A stretch of 64,000 nucleotides of DNA from Ferruginibacter paludis (GCF_030409685.1 NZ_JAUFQJ010000001.1:372001-436000); one strand, 5' to 3'. Shown: positions 9,384-17,909, counted from the first letter of the stretch. Notes: generated by a model from the letters alone, not told the origin. Made by a program: numbers and translations.

Positions 9384-10106
9384 CTACAGCGGGCTGAAAT
9401 ATTCCATCATCTTCCTCACCAGGTTTTCTTTACCCGGCTGATTGCTGATGATGATTTTATTGGTTGTATGCTTTTTTATTTCGTTGGCCGTTGTACTGCC
9501 AATGGCAAACAGAACAGTTGAAGCAGGTATTTTGTTTTTACTAAAAAAACTTGCTACCGCACTCGGACTGAAAAATAAGATGCCGTGGTATATTTTGTCA
9601 ATTTTATGTGTGATGGCGATGGTTTGGTACACGGTAATTTCAGTGACCTCAATTTCATGGCTGCGCAATATCTCAGGCAATTCGTCGCGGCGCTGATCAC
9701 CGCAAAAAAATATTACTTCATCAATAGCGCCTTCTTCTATAATCAACTCCGCCAATTCTGCAGCGCTGTTGGCGATGCCTGCAATATGCTGTGCACCAAA
9801 ATATTTTTTTACCAGTTGATTGGTCGTATTGCCCATGCAATAGATGCGCCATTCAACCGGCTGACCGTCCAGGTAATCAGCGACTGCTTCGACTGCATTC
9901 ATGCTTGTAAATACCACCGCAGTAATCCTTAACGCTTCCTGCTCTATCTCCTGCTGCACTTCTATAGTTTGCACAGGGGTTGTTTCGATGAAAGAAATTT
10001 CATCAATTACAATGCCCTGCAGTAAAGCTTCCTCTATCAACCCGTCGGTGAGGGGCCGGGTACATAATATGTTCACGTTACTTTGCATTGCGAATAGCGA
10101 GTGCAA
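9384..10106 (-). CDS. hemD: Uroporphyrinogen III synthase
   Basis: A 240-residue protein of the HemD fold, cyclising hydroxymethylbilane to uroporphyrinogen III, the branch point between haem and siroheme. The family is poorly conserved; support comes from NILCTRPL near the start, the FTSMNAVEAV block, the ILFFSPSAVASFF block, and from its position directly after hemC. The start at 10106 overlaps hemC by 29 bp; an internal ATG at 10088 is an alternative. The overlap suggests translational coupling. Confidence 0.88.
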   Translation of the reverse strand: MHSLFAMQSNVNILCTRPLTDGLIEEALLQGIVIDEISFIETTPVQTIEVQQEIEQEALRITAVVFTSMNAVEAVADYLDGQPVEWRIYCMGNTTNQLVKKYFGAQHIAGIANSAAELAELIIEEGAIDEVIFFCGDQRRDELPEILRSHEIEVTEITVYQTIAITHKIDKIYHGILFFSPSAVASFFSKNKIPASTVLFAIGSTTANEIKKHTTNKIIISNQPGKENLVRKMMEYFSPL

Positions 10107-11052
10107 TTTTTTCTCCGCCGTTTAATAATATTTCGTTTGCCAATACACTGCCTGCTTCGTTTGCTTCTGCATGTGTAATCCATTTGTCGATGGATACTTT
10201 TTCGTTTCCATCGGCAGATAAAATGTTTCCCCTGAAATAAATTTGATCGTCTTTTATTTCGGCGAGTGCGCTGATGGGAGTAGAGCAACCGCCCAGCAAT
10301 GTTCTTAAGAAATCCCTTTCAATTTTGGCGCAGGTGGCTGTGGCAGCGTCATTCAGCAGGTCGCATGCCTGCAGGCAATCCTCATCTCCGTCCCTGCACA
10401 CGATCATGATAGCGCCTTGTGCCGGTGCCGGTAACATCCAGTCCAGCTCAATAGACTTTTCGGGACGAAGGTTGATTCTTTCCAATCCGGCTGCCGCAAA
10501 GATGGCCCCCTGCCAGTTGTTCTCCTGCACTTTACGCAACCGTGTATTTACATTACCCCTTAAATTTTCTATGCTATGATGTGGATAACGGTTAAGCCAT
10601 TGCGCCATCCGGCGGATGCTGCTGGTGGCTATTGTGAATGGTGAATGGTGAGTGGTGAATCGTGAATCGTGAGTTGCCCATTTGCCAGCGGTGTATCCCA
10701 CTTCATCTTCAATAGAAGACAGTTCTCCTTTATACACAAAAATATCTTTGTAAGAAGCCCTTGGTAAAACCGCTGATTGAACAATACCTTTTGGTAATTG
10801 TGTAGGCACATCCTTCATGGAATGTACAGCGATGTCAATTTTATTATTTATCAGGGCAATGTCAAGACTACGGGTAAATATTCCTTGCACGCCGATTTCA
10901 TACAGCGGTGTCTGGAGGTCAATGTCGCCTTCGCTTTTTATAAATACCAATTCAGCCTGCTGATTATTTTTTGCAAGCAGTTGTTGTACCAATGTGGCTT
11001 GCCATACCGCAAGCTGGCTTTCCCTGGTACCTATCCTGATAATTTTCGTCAT
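10078..11052 (-). CDS. hemC: Hydroxymethylbilane synthase (porphobilinogen deaminase) with a repeat-encoded insertion
   Basis: Polymerises four porphobilinogen units to hydroxymethylbilane. Motifs: RIGTRESQLAVWQA at the N-terminus, AVHSMKDVPT around residue 80, IRRMAQ at 146-151, and Cys256 in LGGCSTPISA, the residue that carries the dipyrromethane cofactor. The 324-residue length is slightly above the usual 300-310. The excess is a stretch at about residues 126-140 (ATHDSRFTTHHSPFT) encoded by six tandem heptamers at 10635-10676. Six times seven is 42 bases, so the frame is kept. The insert sits just before the conserved substrate-binding TSS-RR segment and is likely a surface loop. Confidence 0.95.
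   Translation of the reverse strand: MTKIIRIGTRESQLAVWQATLVQQLLAKNNQQAELVFIKSEGDIDLQTPLYEIGVQGIFTRSLDIALINNKIDIAVHSMKDVPTQLPKGIVQSAVLPRASYKDIFVYKGELSSIEDEVGYTAGKWATHDSRFTTHHSPFTIATSSIRRMAQWLNRYPHHSIENLRGNVNTRLRKVQENNWQGAIFAAAGLERINLRPEKSIELDWMLPAPAQGAIMIVCRDGDEDCLQACDLLNDAATATCAKIERDFLRTLLGGCSTPISALAEIKDDQIYFRGNILSADGNEKVSIDKWITHAEANEAGSVLANEILLNGGEKIALAIRNAK
10635..10676. repeat. Six tandem heptamers inside hemC
   Basis: Units TGAATGG (twice), TGAGTGG, TGAATCG (twice) and TGAGTTG follow each other without gaps on the plus strand. They encode, on the minus strand, the HDSRFT/HHSPFT insertion of HemC. They are the same kind of array as the intergenic heptamers at 8144-8192, 16407-16441 and 17853-17887. 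Confidence 0.9.
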
Positions 11053-11068
11053 GTAAATTTATTTGCGC

Positions 11069-12301
11069 TCAGGCAATATACTCATTTATGGCTTCAATGT
11101 AATGGCAGCCACGCTGGTTATGATGGCGCATTTTTACAGCCATTCCGTTGATTACTTTTTGAATTTTTTCGTCAGCTGCCGGGCAACCGGGGGAGGCAAT
11201 ATTGGAAAAGCAGGTGTTTATATACAAGTTGCAGGATTGCATTTGTTCAAGCTTTATTTTCACTGCTTTTAAAACAGGCACGTTTTTGCGCATCTGGTGC
11301 CAGTTTAAAAATTCATTGATATGTTCTGCAATGATAGCTTTTGCTTTGGGAACTTCTGCAATTCTTTTTTGCAGTGTTAAATCTTTTATTTTTGATAGCT
11401 CATCTACATTTACCAATGTAACATTGGGTAGCAGGTGAGCGGCTGTTTCTACATTATAAGGAATAGATAAATCGATGATCAGTTTATCAGTGCCATTGAT
11501 TACATGTGATTCCAAAATAACAGGTTCTGCAGAATTGGTAGCCACAAGAATGATAGCAGCTTCATCAATCTGGTTAGCCAGGTCTTCGAGTGGGGCATAT
11601 TGCAGACCTAGCTCCGCAGCCAGTTCCGCCGCTTTGCTTTCAGTGCGGTTGATGAGGGTAATATTTGTTGTTCCCAGGTAATCTACTAAATTTTTGCAGG
11701 TATTACGACCGATTTTGCCGGTACCAAGTAACAATATTTTTTTATCTGCCAGATGAGGAACGTGTTCTTTAATATATTGAATGGCAGCGAAAGAAACTGA
11801 TACGGTTCCTCCACTTAGTTCCGTTGTATTCTTAATCATTTTAGACGACTGTAATACCCCGTTCACCATTCTTTCCAGGTAAGCACCGATGAAAGCATGC
11901 TGTTTTGAAAATTTAAACGCGTTTTTTATCTGGCCAATAATTTCATAATCGCCCAGTATTTGAGAATCCAATCCGGCAGCCACATCAAAAAGATGTTCAA
12001 TAGCCACTTTGCCGCCTTTTATATATGCCCGTTCAGTAAAATTGTCGAGTGATCCCTGCGTTTGGCTGCACAACAGTTTGCAAAGGTCCTGGGCACTTTG
12101 AGCAAAACCATAAATTTCAGTGCGATTGCAGGTTGAAAGAATAAATAATTCTTTAATACCATACTGGGGAGCCAGCGAGAGCAGGGAGGCGTATTGATCG
12201 CTGTTGATAGCATATTGTCCACGAATGGCAGCATCTGACTTTTTATAGTTAATGCCTGCTATAAAAAAAGTGGAAATATCTGTATGTTGCTGTCCGGGCA
12301 T
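11069..12301 (-). CDS. hemA: Glutamyl-tRNA reductase
   Basis: First committed step of C5-pathway tetrapyrrole synthesis, reducing glutamyl-tRNA to glutamate-1-semialdehyde. The catalytic cysteine is Cys58 in STCNRTEIYG; the NADPH domain has LLGTGKIGRNTC and NRTESKA; a C-terminal dimerisation helix follows. 410 residues is normal. It is the first gene of the minus-strand hem operon, 16 bp ahead of hemC, so it is the natural control point. The aminotransferase gene hemL is not in the window. Confidence 0.95.
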   Translation of the reverse strand: MPGQQHTDISTFFIAGINYKKSDAAIRGQYAINSDQYASLLSLAPQYGIKELFILSTCNRTEIYGFAQSAQDLCKLLCSQTQGSLDNFTERAYIKGGKVAIEHLFDVAAGLDSQILGDYEIIGQIKNAFKFSKQHAFIGAYLERMVNGVLQSSKMIKNTTELSGGTVSVSFAAIQYIKEHVPHLADKKILLLGTGKIGRNTCKNLVDYLGTTNITLINRTESKAAELAAELGLQYAPLEDLANQIDEAAIILVATNSAEPVILESHVINGTDKLIIDLSIPYNVETAAHLLPNVTLVNVDELSKIKDLTLQKRIAEVPKAKAIIAEHINEFLNWHQMRKNVPVLKAVKIKLEQMQSCNLYINTCFSNIASPGCPAADEKIQKVINGMAVKMRHHNQRGCHYIEAINEYIA

Positions 12302-12330
12302 CCTTATTTCTTAATTACTTGTTGATTGCA

Positions 12331-12338
12331 CAAAATTA
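12331..12338 (-). promoter_or_regulatory. Candidate promoter of the hemA operon
   Basis: On the minus strand TAATTTTG matches the Bacteroidota -7 consensus TAnnTTTG, 30 bp ahead of the hemA start. Confidence 0.55.
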
Positions 12339-12681
12339 CTTGCGTGGGTTGTTGTAAACTAATTTCTGTGTCATTGCTTTGTCATTTTGCGGAATGATAA
12401 GTATCATTTTAAAATATGATCTATCCACGGGTACATAAACGAAATCTTTTATGATGTGGTGCAGTTGGATTTGTCACTTTATTGTCAGGTTTTTTAAAGT
12501 GCTTATTATTTAAATATTGGCTGGCTTTCAAACCTTCGTCCCGCTTATATTTCCAACGTTTTTTATTCTATTTAATAAAAGCATTATACCAGCTGATTTT
12601 GTCATAAGCTTTCACAATACTGTTCAAAATATTGATGGCAACAATATTTTAGCCGGATGAACTTTTAGCAAAACCAGTGGT

Positions 12682-12689
12682 TACATTTG
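12682..12689 (+). promoter_or_regulatory. Candidate promoter of hemH
   Basis: TACATTTG matches TAnnTTTG, 18 bp before the ATG at 12707. It supports that ATG over the upstream in-frame GTG at 12677, which would lie in front of the transcription start. Confidence 0.6.
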
Positions 12690-12706
12690 CAAATCATTTT
12701 CAAGTC

Positions 12707-13732
12707 ATGGCAAAAAAAGGAATTGTTTTAATGAACCTGGGTTCACCGGATTCAACCGAAGTAAAAGACGTGCGACGTTACCTGAAAGAATTTTTAATGG
12801 ATGAGCGGGTGATAGACATTCCTTTCCTGGCTCGTTTCTTTTTAATAAATGGTATTATTGTTCCTTTCCGGGCTCCTAAAAGTGCCGAAGCTTATAAAAC
12901 CATCTGGACAAAAGAAGGTTCCCCACTGGTGGTGCTAACAAAGCAGTTACAACAGGCGCTGCAGGCTAAAGTGGATGAACCGGTAACCATTGCCATGCGC
13001 TATGGCAATCCATCGCCCAAAGCCGCTTTTGATGAGTTGCAAAATAAAAACCCGGACCTGGAGGAAGTACTGGCCATTCCACTTTATCCGCATTATGCCA
13101 TGTCTAGTTTTGAAACCGCGGTTGAATCAGCCAAAGAAGTATACCAACAAAATAACTACAGGTTTAAGCTGCAATTTTTGCCGCCATTTTACAATGAGCC
13201 GGATTATATCCATGCGCTGGCGGAAAATATCCGCCCTTACCTGCAGAAAGAGCATGATCATATTTTATTTAGCTACCACGGCATACCAGGAAGACATATC
13301 CGCAAAAGCGATACTACCGGAAGCCATTGTTTAAAAATTGAGAACTGCTGTGAGGTAGCTTCTCCGGCACATGCCCATTGTTACCGCCACCAGGTGTTTA
13401 CCACCACCAGGCTGGTAATGGAACAATTGAATATTCCAACAAATAAATACAGTATTTCCTTTCAATCACGGTTAGGTAAGGGCTGGCTGGAACCCTTTAC
13501 AGATATCCGCTTGATTGAATTGCCAAAAGAAGGCATTAAAAAATTACTGATTCTTTGTCCTGCTTTTGTGAGTGACTGCCTGGAAACGTTGGAAGAAATT
13601 GATGTAAGGGGAAAAGAAGAATTCATGGGTGCCGGCGGCGAAGCATTTACTATGATACCCTGTTTGAATACGAACCCTTTATGGGTGGATGTTTTGGCGG
13701 GCTGGGTGAAAAATTTCTCCTTAAATGTCTGA
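12707..13732 (+). CDS. hemH: Ferrochelatase
   Basis: Inserts iron into protoporphyrin. From the ATG at 12707 (MAKKGIVLMNLGSPDS) the product is 341 residues, normal for the family. Conserved blocks: NLGSP, FSYHGIPGRH with the catalytic histidine, SFQSRLG-WLEPFTD, and CPAFVSDCLETLEEI. It is transcribed divergently from the rest of the haem genes. The stop codon TGA lies inside a copy of the TGTCTGATTTT repeat. Confidence 0.96.
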   Translation: MAKKGIVLMNLGSPDSTEVKDVRRYLKEFLMDERVIDIPFLARFFLINGIIVPFRAPKSAEAYKTIWTKEGSPLVVLTKQLQQALQAKVDEPVTIAMRYGNPSPKAAFDELQNKNPDLEEVLAIPLYPHYAMSSFETAVESAKEVYQQNNYRFKLQFLPPFYNEPDYIHALAENIRPYLQKEHDHILFSYHGIPGRHIRKSDTTGSHCLKIENCCEVASPAHAHCYRHQVFTTTRLVMEQLNIPTNKYSISFQSRLGKGWLEPFTDIRLIELPKEGIKKLLILCPAFVSDCLETLEEIDVRGKEEFMGAGGEAFTMIPCLNTNPLWVDVLAGWVKNFSLNV

Positions 13733-13752
13733 TTTTTTGATGTCTGATTTTA
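13725..13752. repeat. TGTCTGATTTT repeat, direct pair at the hemH stop
   Basis: Two tandem copies of TGTCTGATTTT; the first supplies the hemH stop codon. An inverted pair is at 13932-13960 and a further pair at 31383-31406. Confidence 0.65.
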
Positions 13753-13931
13753 TATGGGTATGCCGGGAGAAAAAATATTATGTGTGTGACGGCCTCCAAA
13801 TTTTTTTCAAAGCAAGTAAAATAAGTATAGCAGAGCAAATAGCTGATTATTTTTTATAGAACTCATTGTATCAAAAATAAATGCTTCGGTTAACAGGCTC
13901 TGTCAATAAAGGACATGGGCAGCAAACCAAA

Positions 13932-13960
13932 GAAATCAGACATCGAAAAATCAGACATCA
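13932..13960. repeat. AATCAGACATC repeat, inverted relative to 13725-13752
   Basis: Two copies of AAATCAGACATC in inverse orientation to the pair at the hemH end. The two pairs could base-pair across the 180-bp spacer between hemH and hemJ. Confidence 0.6.
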
Positions 13961-13968
13961 GCCATATT

Positions 13969-14490
13969 ATGTATTTCTACATCAAAGCACTACACATCAT
14001 CTTTATTGTAACTTGGTTCGCCGGTATGTTTTATATTGTGCGGTTATTTATATATAATACAGAAGCCCAGGAAAAAGATGAACTTGAAAAGCAAATTCTC
14101 TCCAACCAGTTTTCCATTATGATCAAAAGGCTGTGGCTGGGCATCACGTGGCCTTCTGCCATCCTTACGCTGATCTTTGGTGGTTGGGTGGCTTACCTAT
14201 TTGGCAGCATCCCCACCTGGCTGTGGATAAAACTGGCGCTGGTGGCCGGTTTATACGCCTATCATTTTACGCTGCATAAAATTTATAAAGACGAAAGCAA
14301 AGGCATTTTTAAATATACCTCTCAGCAGTTGCGGATATGGAACGAGGGCGCCACTGTTTTTCTCTTCGCTATTGTAATGCTGGTAACCGTAAAGCAAAGC
14401 ATGAGCCTGCTGTGGGGCATGATTGGTTTGGTGGCTTTTATCGCCATCCTGCTTGCAGCCATCCGAATTTATAAAACGCTCCGTAAATAA
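13969..14490 (+). CDS. hemJ: Protoporphyrinogen IX oxidase, HemJ type
   Basis: A small membrane protein of 173 residues from the ATG at 13969 (MYFYIKALHIIFIVTWFAG). The conserved histidine in the first helix (KALHIIF), the TWFAGMFY motif and the RIWNEGATVFLF block fit the HemJ/UPF0093 family, with about four membrane helices. HemJ oxidises protoporphyrinogen IX to protoporphyrin IX, the substrate of the ferrochelatase just upstream. The open frame begins at 13915, but its first 18 codons read the AATCAGACATC repeat and are unlikely to be translated. With hemJ the protoporphyrin branch is complete except for hemL. Confidence 0.88.
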   Translation: MYFYIKALHIIFIVTWFAGMFYIVRLFIYNTEAQEKDELEKQILSNQFSIMIKRLWLGITWPSAILTLIFGGWVAYLFGSIPTWLWIKLALVAGLYAYHFTLHKIYKDESKGIFKYTSQQLRIWNEGATVFLFAIVMLVTVKQSMSLLWGMIGLVAFIAILLAAIRIYKTLRK

Positions 14491-14540
14491 CTTTGCCGGG
14501 CTGGCGTCAATAAAAAATTTTCTATTTCGGTTTTGTAAAG

Positions 14541-14548
14541 TATATTTG
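14541..14548 (+). promoter_or_regulatory. Candidate promoter of the cysH leader
   Basis: TATATTTG is an exact TAnnTTTG match. Transcription would start around 14553-14556, inside the palindrome at 14548-14566 and ahead of the cysteine-rich leader frame. Confidence 0.65.
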
Positions 14549-14566
14549 TCCATCATTTAGGTAGAC
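14548..14566. promoter_or_regulatory. 19-bp GTC...GAC site at the cysH promoter
   Basis: GTCCATCATTTAGGTAGAC matches 12 of 19 positions of the perfect palindrome at 43157-43175 and shares the outer GTC/GAC. It overlaps the predicted transcription start, a position suited to repression. Confidence 0.5.
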
Positions 14567-14599
14567 TTATAATAAACTATGCTTCTATTTCCTTCCATA

Positions 14600-14644
14600 A
14601 TGCAGTATCAAAAATGTTGCAGTAATAAGTGTTGTTGCTGTTGA
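14600..14644 (+). CDS. Cysteine-rich leader peptide upstream of cysH
   Basis: A 14-codon frame, MQYQKCCSNKCCCC then TGA, between the TATATTTG promoter and the cysH start 59 bp downstream. Six of 14 codons are cysteine and the last four are consecutive, immediately before the stop. Runs of codons for the pathway's own end product directly ahead of the biosynthetic operon are the hallmark of leader-peptide control (for example his, trp and leu leaders). Here cysteine shortage would stall a ribosome at the CCCC run. No strong terminator hairpin is visible between leader and cysH, so control may act on translation or on a structure not obvious by eye. The frame is too short for ordinary gene finders. 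Confidence 0.7.
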   Translation: MQYQKCCSNKCCCC

Positions 14645-14703
14645 TACATTAAGTTTTGGCTAAATTTTTTGCAGACTATTTTACCACAATTTATTTTTAA
14701 CGC

Positions 14704-15435
14704 ATGATTTCAACACCAGACAACGTTTCCCAATTACTCCATCAATTAGATGGACTAAGCATCGCTGAGTTTTTACAATTACTCACTACACAGTTTCCGG
14801 AACGGGTTACATTCTCATCCAGTTTTAGCTTTGAAGACCAGGTTATTACGCACGAAATTTTGAGTAAGCAATTACCTGTAAAAATTTTTACGCTGGATAC
14901 AGGACGTATGTTTGCAGAAACGTATTCTGTATGGAACAGCACCAACGAGCAATACAATACTAAAATAAAAGCCTACTATCCTAACCAGGATACACTACAA
15001 CAACTCGTTGAAGAAAGAGGTCCCAATTCATTTTATGAATCTGTTCAAAACAGGAAAGATTGTTGCTTCATTCGTAAAGTAGAACCATTAAGAAGGGCAC
15101 TGGCTGGTAATGCGATCTGGATAACTGGATTAAGGGCGGAGCATTCACCCGACAGGCATGACTTGCCGATTATAGAGTGGGACGAATCCAATAAAATTAT
15201 TAAGTATCACCCCATTTTACACTGGACAACAGAACAGGTAAAAGAATACATCAACAAAAATCATGTTCCTTACAACCCACTGCACGATAAAGGTTTTGTA
15301 AGCATCGGTTGTGCGCCTTGTACAAGAGCCATCAGACCGGGTGAAGATTTCAGGGCCGGCCGCTGGTGGTGGGAGGATGCAGATAAAAAAGAATGCGGTC
15401 TTCATGTGCATGAAGAACCAGCAGCAAAAAATTAA
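14704..15435 (+). CDS. cysH: Assimilatory adenylyl-sulfate (APS) reductase
   Basis: Reduces adenylyl sulfate to sulfite with thioredoxin or similar thiols. The 243-residue protein has the CC pair at 120-121 and CxxC at 203-206, which together bind the [4Fe-4S] cluster of the APS-specific type, and the catalytic Cys231 in ECGLH. Cluster-free PAPS reductases lack these four cysteines. The absence of an APS kinase (CysC) in the neighbourhood fits direct use of APS. It is the first structural gene of a cysH-D-N-E-K plus sulfite reductase run, and is preceded by a cysteine-rich leader frame. Confidence 0.95.
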   Translation: MISTPDNVSQLLHQLDGLSIAEFLQLLTTQFPERVTFSSSFSFEDQVITHEILSKQLPVKIFTLDTGRMFAETYSVWNSTNEQYNTKIKAYYPNQDTLQQLVEERGPNSFYESVQNRKDCCFIRKVEPLRRALAGNAIWITGLRAEHSPDRHDLPIIEWDESNKIIKYHPILHWTTEQVKEYINKNHVPYNPLHDKGFVSIGCAPCTRAIRPGEDFRAGRWWWEDADKKECGLHVHEEPAAKN

Positions 15436-15495
15436 AAAATATCACCGTGAATCAAAGCTTTGAAAACCGTTGCTTTGTTCGCCCAAAAAATAAGT

Positions 15496-16404
15496 ATGAG
15501 TCAACACAGGTTAGATTATTTAGACTTATTGGAATCGGAATCCATCCACATTTTCAGGGAAGTAGCAGGCCAGTTTGAAAGACCAGCTTTGCTTTTTTCT
15601 GGTGGTAAAGATTCTATTGTACTGGTGCATCTTGCTTTAAAAGCATTTCGTCCCGGTAAATTCCCTTTTCCGCTGGTGCACATTGATACCGGCCATAATT
15701 TCCAGGAAGCATTGGACTTCAGGGATCACCTGGCTAACAGCATTGGTGAAAAACTGATAGTAAGAAGTGTAGCTGATACCATCAAAGAAAAAAACTTAAC
15801 CGAACAAAAAGGAAAGTTTGCCAGCCGTAATGCGTTACAGACCTATACTTTGCTGGATACCATTGAAGAATTTAAGTTTGATGCCTGCATCGGCGGTGCC
15901 CGGAGAGATGAGGAAAAAGCAAGGGCTAAAGAAAGGATATTTTCTGTAAGAGATGAGTTTGGTCAATGGGATCCCAAACTGCAAAGGCCGGAATTATGGA
16001 ACACATACAACGGACGTATTCACAAGGGCGAGAACGTCAGGGTATTCCCAATCAGTAACTGGACGGAGCTGGATATCTGGAATTACATCAAAAGAAATGA
16101 AATCGAATTGCCCTCCATTTATTTTGCACACGAAAGGGAAGTACTCGAATGGCAGGGGCAACTGGTAGCCACATCTGAATTTATCCAGCTGGATGAAACC
16201 GATAAAGTATCTGTAAAAAAAGTGCGGTACAGAACGGTAGGTGATATGACCTGTACAGCGGCTGTTGAATCTACTGCCAGCAATATCGATGACATCATCA
16301 CAGAAATCATCGCTACCAAAACCAGCGAAAGAGGTGAAACAAGAATTGACGACAGGGTGAGCGAAGCAGCAATGGAAGACAGAAAAAAGAACGGATACTT
16401 TTAG
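15496..16404 (+). CDS. cysD: Sulfate adenylyltransferase subunit 2
   Basis: The catalytic ATP-pyrophosphatase subunit of ATP sulfurylase. From the ATG at 15496 (MSQHRLDYLDLLESES) it is 302 residues. It shows the PP-loop motif LLFSGGKDSIVLVHLA and the GGARRDEEKARAKERIFS block typical of CysD. The in-frame TTG at 15460 would add 12 residues with no homology. It follows cysH by 60 bp and works with CysN. Confidence 0.96.
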   Translation: MSQHRLDYLDLLESESIHIFREVAGQFERPALLFSGGKDSIVLVHLALKAFRPGKFPFPLVHIDTGHNFQEALDFRDHLANSIGEKLIVRSVADTIKEKNLTEQKGKFASRNALQTYTLLDTIEEFKFDACIGGARRDEEKARAKERIFSVRDEFGQWDPKLQRPELWNTYNGRIHKGENVRVFPISNWTELDIWNYIKRNEIELPSIYFAHEREVLEWQGQLVATSEFIQLDETDKVSVKKVRYRTVGDMTCTAAVESTASNIDDIITEIIATKTSERGETRIDDRVSEAAMEDRKKNGYF

Positions 16405-16406
16405 AA

Positions 16407-16441
16407 AGTTATAAGTTATGAGTTATAGGTTATAAGTTGAA
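16407..16441. repeat. Tandem heptamers after cysD
   Basis: Five consecutive units AGTTATA, AGTTATG, AGTTATA, GGTTATA, AGTTGAA begin three bases after the cysD stop. Further AT-rich material with CATAACT and ACAACT units in the opposite sense fills 16489-16556, so the spacer before cysN is largely repeat-derived. Confidence 0.7.
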
Positions 16442-16559
16442 ATACAGGGTATAATTTTTAAAATAGTGTTCAGCTCTTGAAGGATCAAATAATTCATAAC
16501 TAATAATCCATAACTTAAAACTTATTATTTACAACTAAAGTTTACAACTACATATAACA

Positions 16560-17801
16560 ATGGACATACTCAGATTTATAACCGCAGGCAGTGTAGATGA
16601 TGGAAAAAGCACCTTGATTGGCCGCCTGCTGTACGACAGCAAATCAATTATGATTGACCAGCTGGAAGCAATTGAAAAGCAAAGTAAAAATAAAGAAGAT
16701 GGTGAAATTGATCTGGCTTTATTAACCGATGGCTTGCGTGCCGAAAGAGAGCAGGGCATTACCATTGATGTGGCGTATAAATATTTCAGCACACCAAAGC
16801 GCAAATTTATTATTGCAGATGCACCGGGTCACACCCAGTACACCCGCAACATGGTAACCGGCGCTTCCAACAGCGACCTGGCTATTATTTTGGTTGATGC
16901 CCGCAATGGTGTGGTGGAACAAACACGCCGGCACTCAATCATCGCATCGTTGCTGAACCTGCCACATGTGGTAGTTGCCATCAATAAAATGGACCTCGTA
17001 AATAATTCAGAAGATGTGTACAACAACATTGTGATCGATTATGCGGAAGTGGCTACCTCGCTGGGGTTAAAGGATATTAAATACATTCCCATCAGTGCCA
17101 TCAATGGCGATAATATTGTGGAAAAATCGACGGCTTTTCCATGGTACGAAGGTGAATCTTTATTACATATTTTAGAGAATGTGGAAGTGGCCAACGACAT
17201 CAATTATACCGATGCAAGGTTCCCCGTACAATATGTTATTCGCCCCCAAACAGAAGCCCTGCACGATTACCGCGGTTATGCCGGTAAGGTAATCAGCGGT
17301 ATTTATAAAAAAGGCGACAAAATAACTGTGCAACCTTCCGGACTGGAAAGTACCATCAGAGCGATTGAAATTGGTGGCAAGGAGGTGGAAGAAGCCTTTG
17401 CGCCACAAAGCGTGGTACTGCATTTAAATGATGATATCGATATCAGTCGTGGTGATGTAATTGTTCTGAAAGACAATCAGCCATCTGTAGAAAATGAACT
17501 AGATGTTTTACTTTGCTGGATGGGCAACAAGCCATTGATACCCGGCAATAAATATTTGCTGCAAATCAACAGCCGTGTTACAAGAGCCGTGGTAAAAGAA
17601 ATAGAATATAAGCTCGATGTAAATTCACTCTTAAAAGAACCGGCACCGGAACAGGCGGGTTTAAACGATATCGTCAAAGTGAAAATTAAAACAGCCTCAC
17701 CGGTACCATTCGATTCATACAAAAAATTAAGGGTGAACGGCGGCGCTATCTTAATTGATGAAACAAGCAATGTAACAGTAGGAGCTTGTATGATACAATA
17801 G
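16560..17801 (+). CDS. cysN: Sulfate adenylyltransferase subunit 1 (GTPase)
   Basis: The GTP-driven regulatory subunit of ATP sulfurylase, an EF-Tu-like GTPase. Visible motifs: P-loop GSVDDGKSTLIG at residues 10-21, G3 DAPGH, and G4 NKMDL. At 413 residues it ends after the beta-barrel domains, with no fused CysC kinase, in line with the APS-type CysH. Confidence 0.95.
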   Translation: MDILRFITAGSVDDGKSTLIGRLLYDSKSIMIDQLEAIEKQSKNKEDGEIDLALLTDGLRAEREQGITIDVAYKYFSTPKRKFIIADAPGHTQYTRNMVTGASNSDLAIILVDARNGVVEQTRRHSIIASLLNLPHVVVAINKMDLVNNSEDVYNNIVIDYAEVATSLGLKDIKYIPISAINGDNIVEKSTAFPWYEGESLLHILENVEVANDINYTDARFPVQYVIRPQTEALHDYRGYAGKVISGIYKKGDKITVQPSGLESTIRAIEIGGKEVEEAFAPQSVVLHLNDDIDISRGDVIVLKDNQPSVENELDVLLCWMGNKPLIPGNKYLLQINSRVTRAVVKEIEYKLDVNSLLKEPAPEQAGLNDIVKVKIKTASPVPFDSYKKLRVNGGAILIDETSNVTVGACMIQ

Positions 17802-17852
17802 GGATTAACTAAAAATTAATAATTAATAATTCTTTAAGGTCGGAATTTCTAA

Positions 17853-17887
17853 ACTTACAACTCATAACTTACGACTTACAACATATA
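17853..17887. repeat. Tandem heptamers between cysN and cysE
   Basis: Five units ACTTACA, ACTCATA, ACTTACG, ACTTACA, ACATATA, followed by more degenerate CATAACT copies up to the cysE start. They are in inverse orientation to the array at 16407-16441. Confidence 0.7.
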
Positions 17888-17909
17888 ATTATAACTCATA
17901 ACTAAACAA

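Larger units (their letters stand above)
12302..12706. other. Divergent hemA/hemH control region
   Basis: About 400 bp of AT-rich non-coding DNA between the divergent hemA operon and hemH. Apart from the two TAnnTTTG elements annotated separately, no palindrome or reading frame worth calling was seen. Confidence 0.6.

Noticed and set aside
14645..14703. Attenuator terminator between the Cys leader and cysH
   Set aside because: T-rich sequence is present but no convincing stem could be found by eye.
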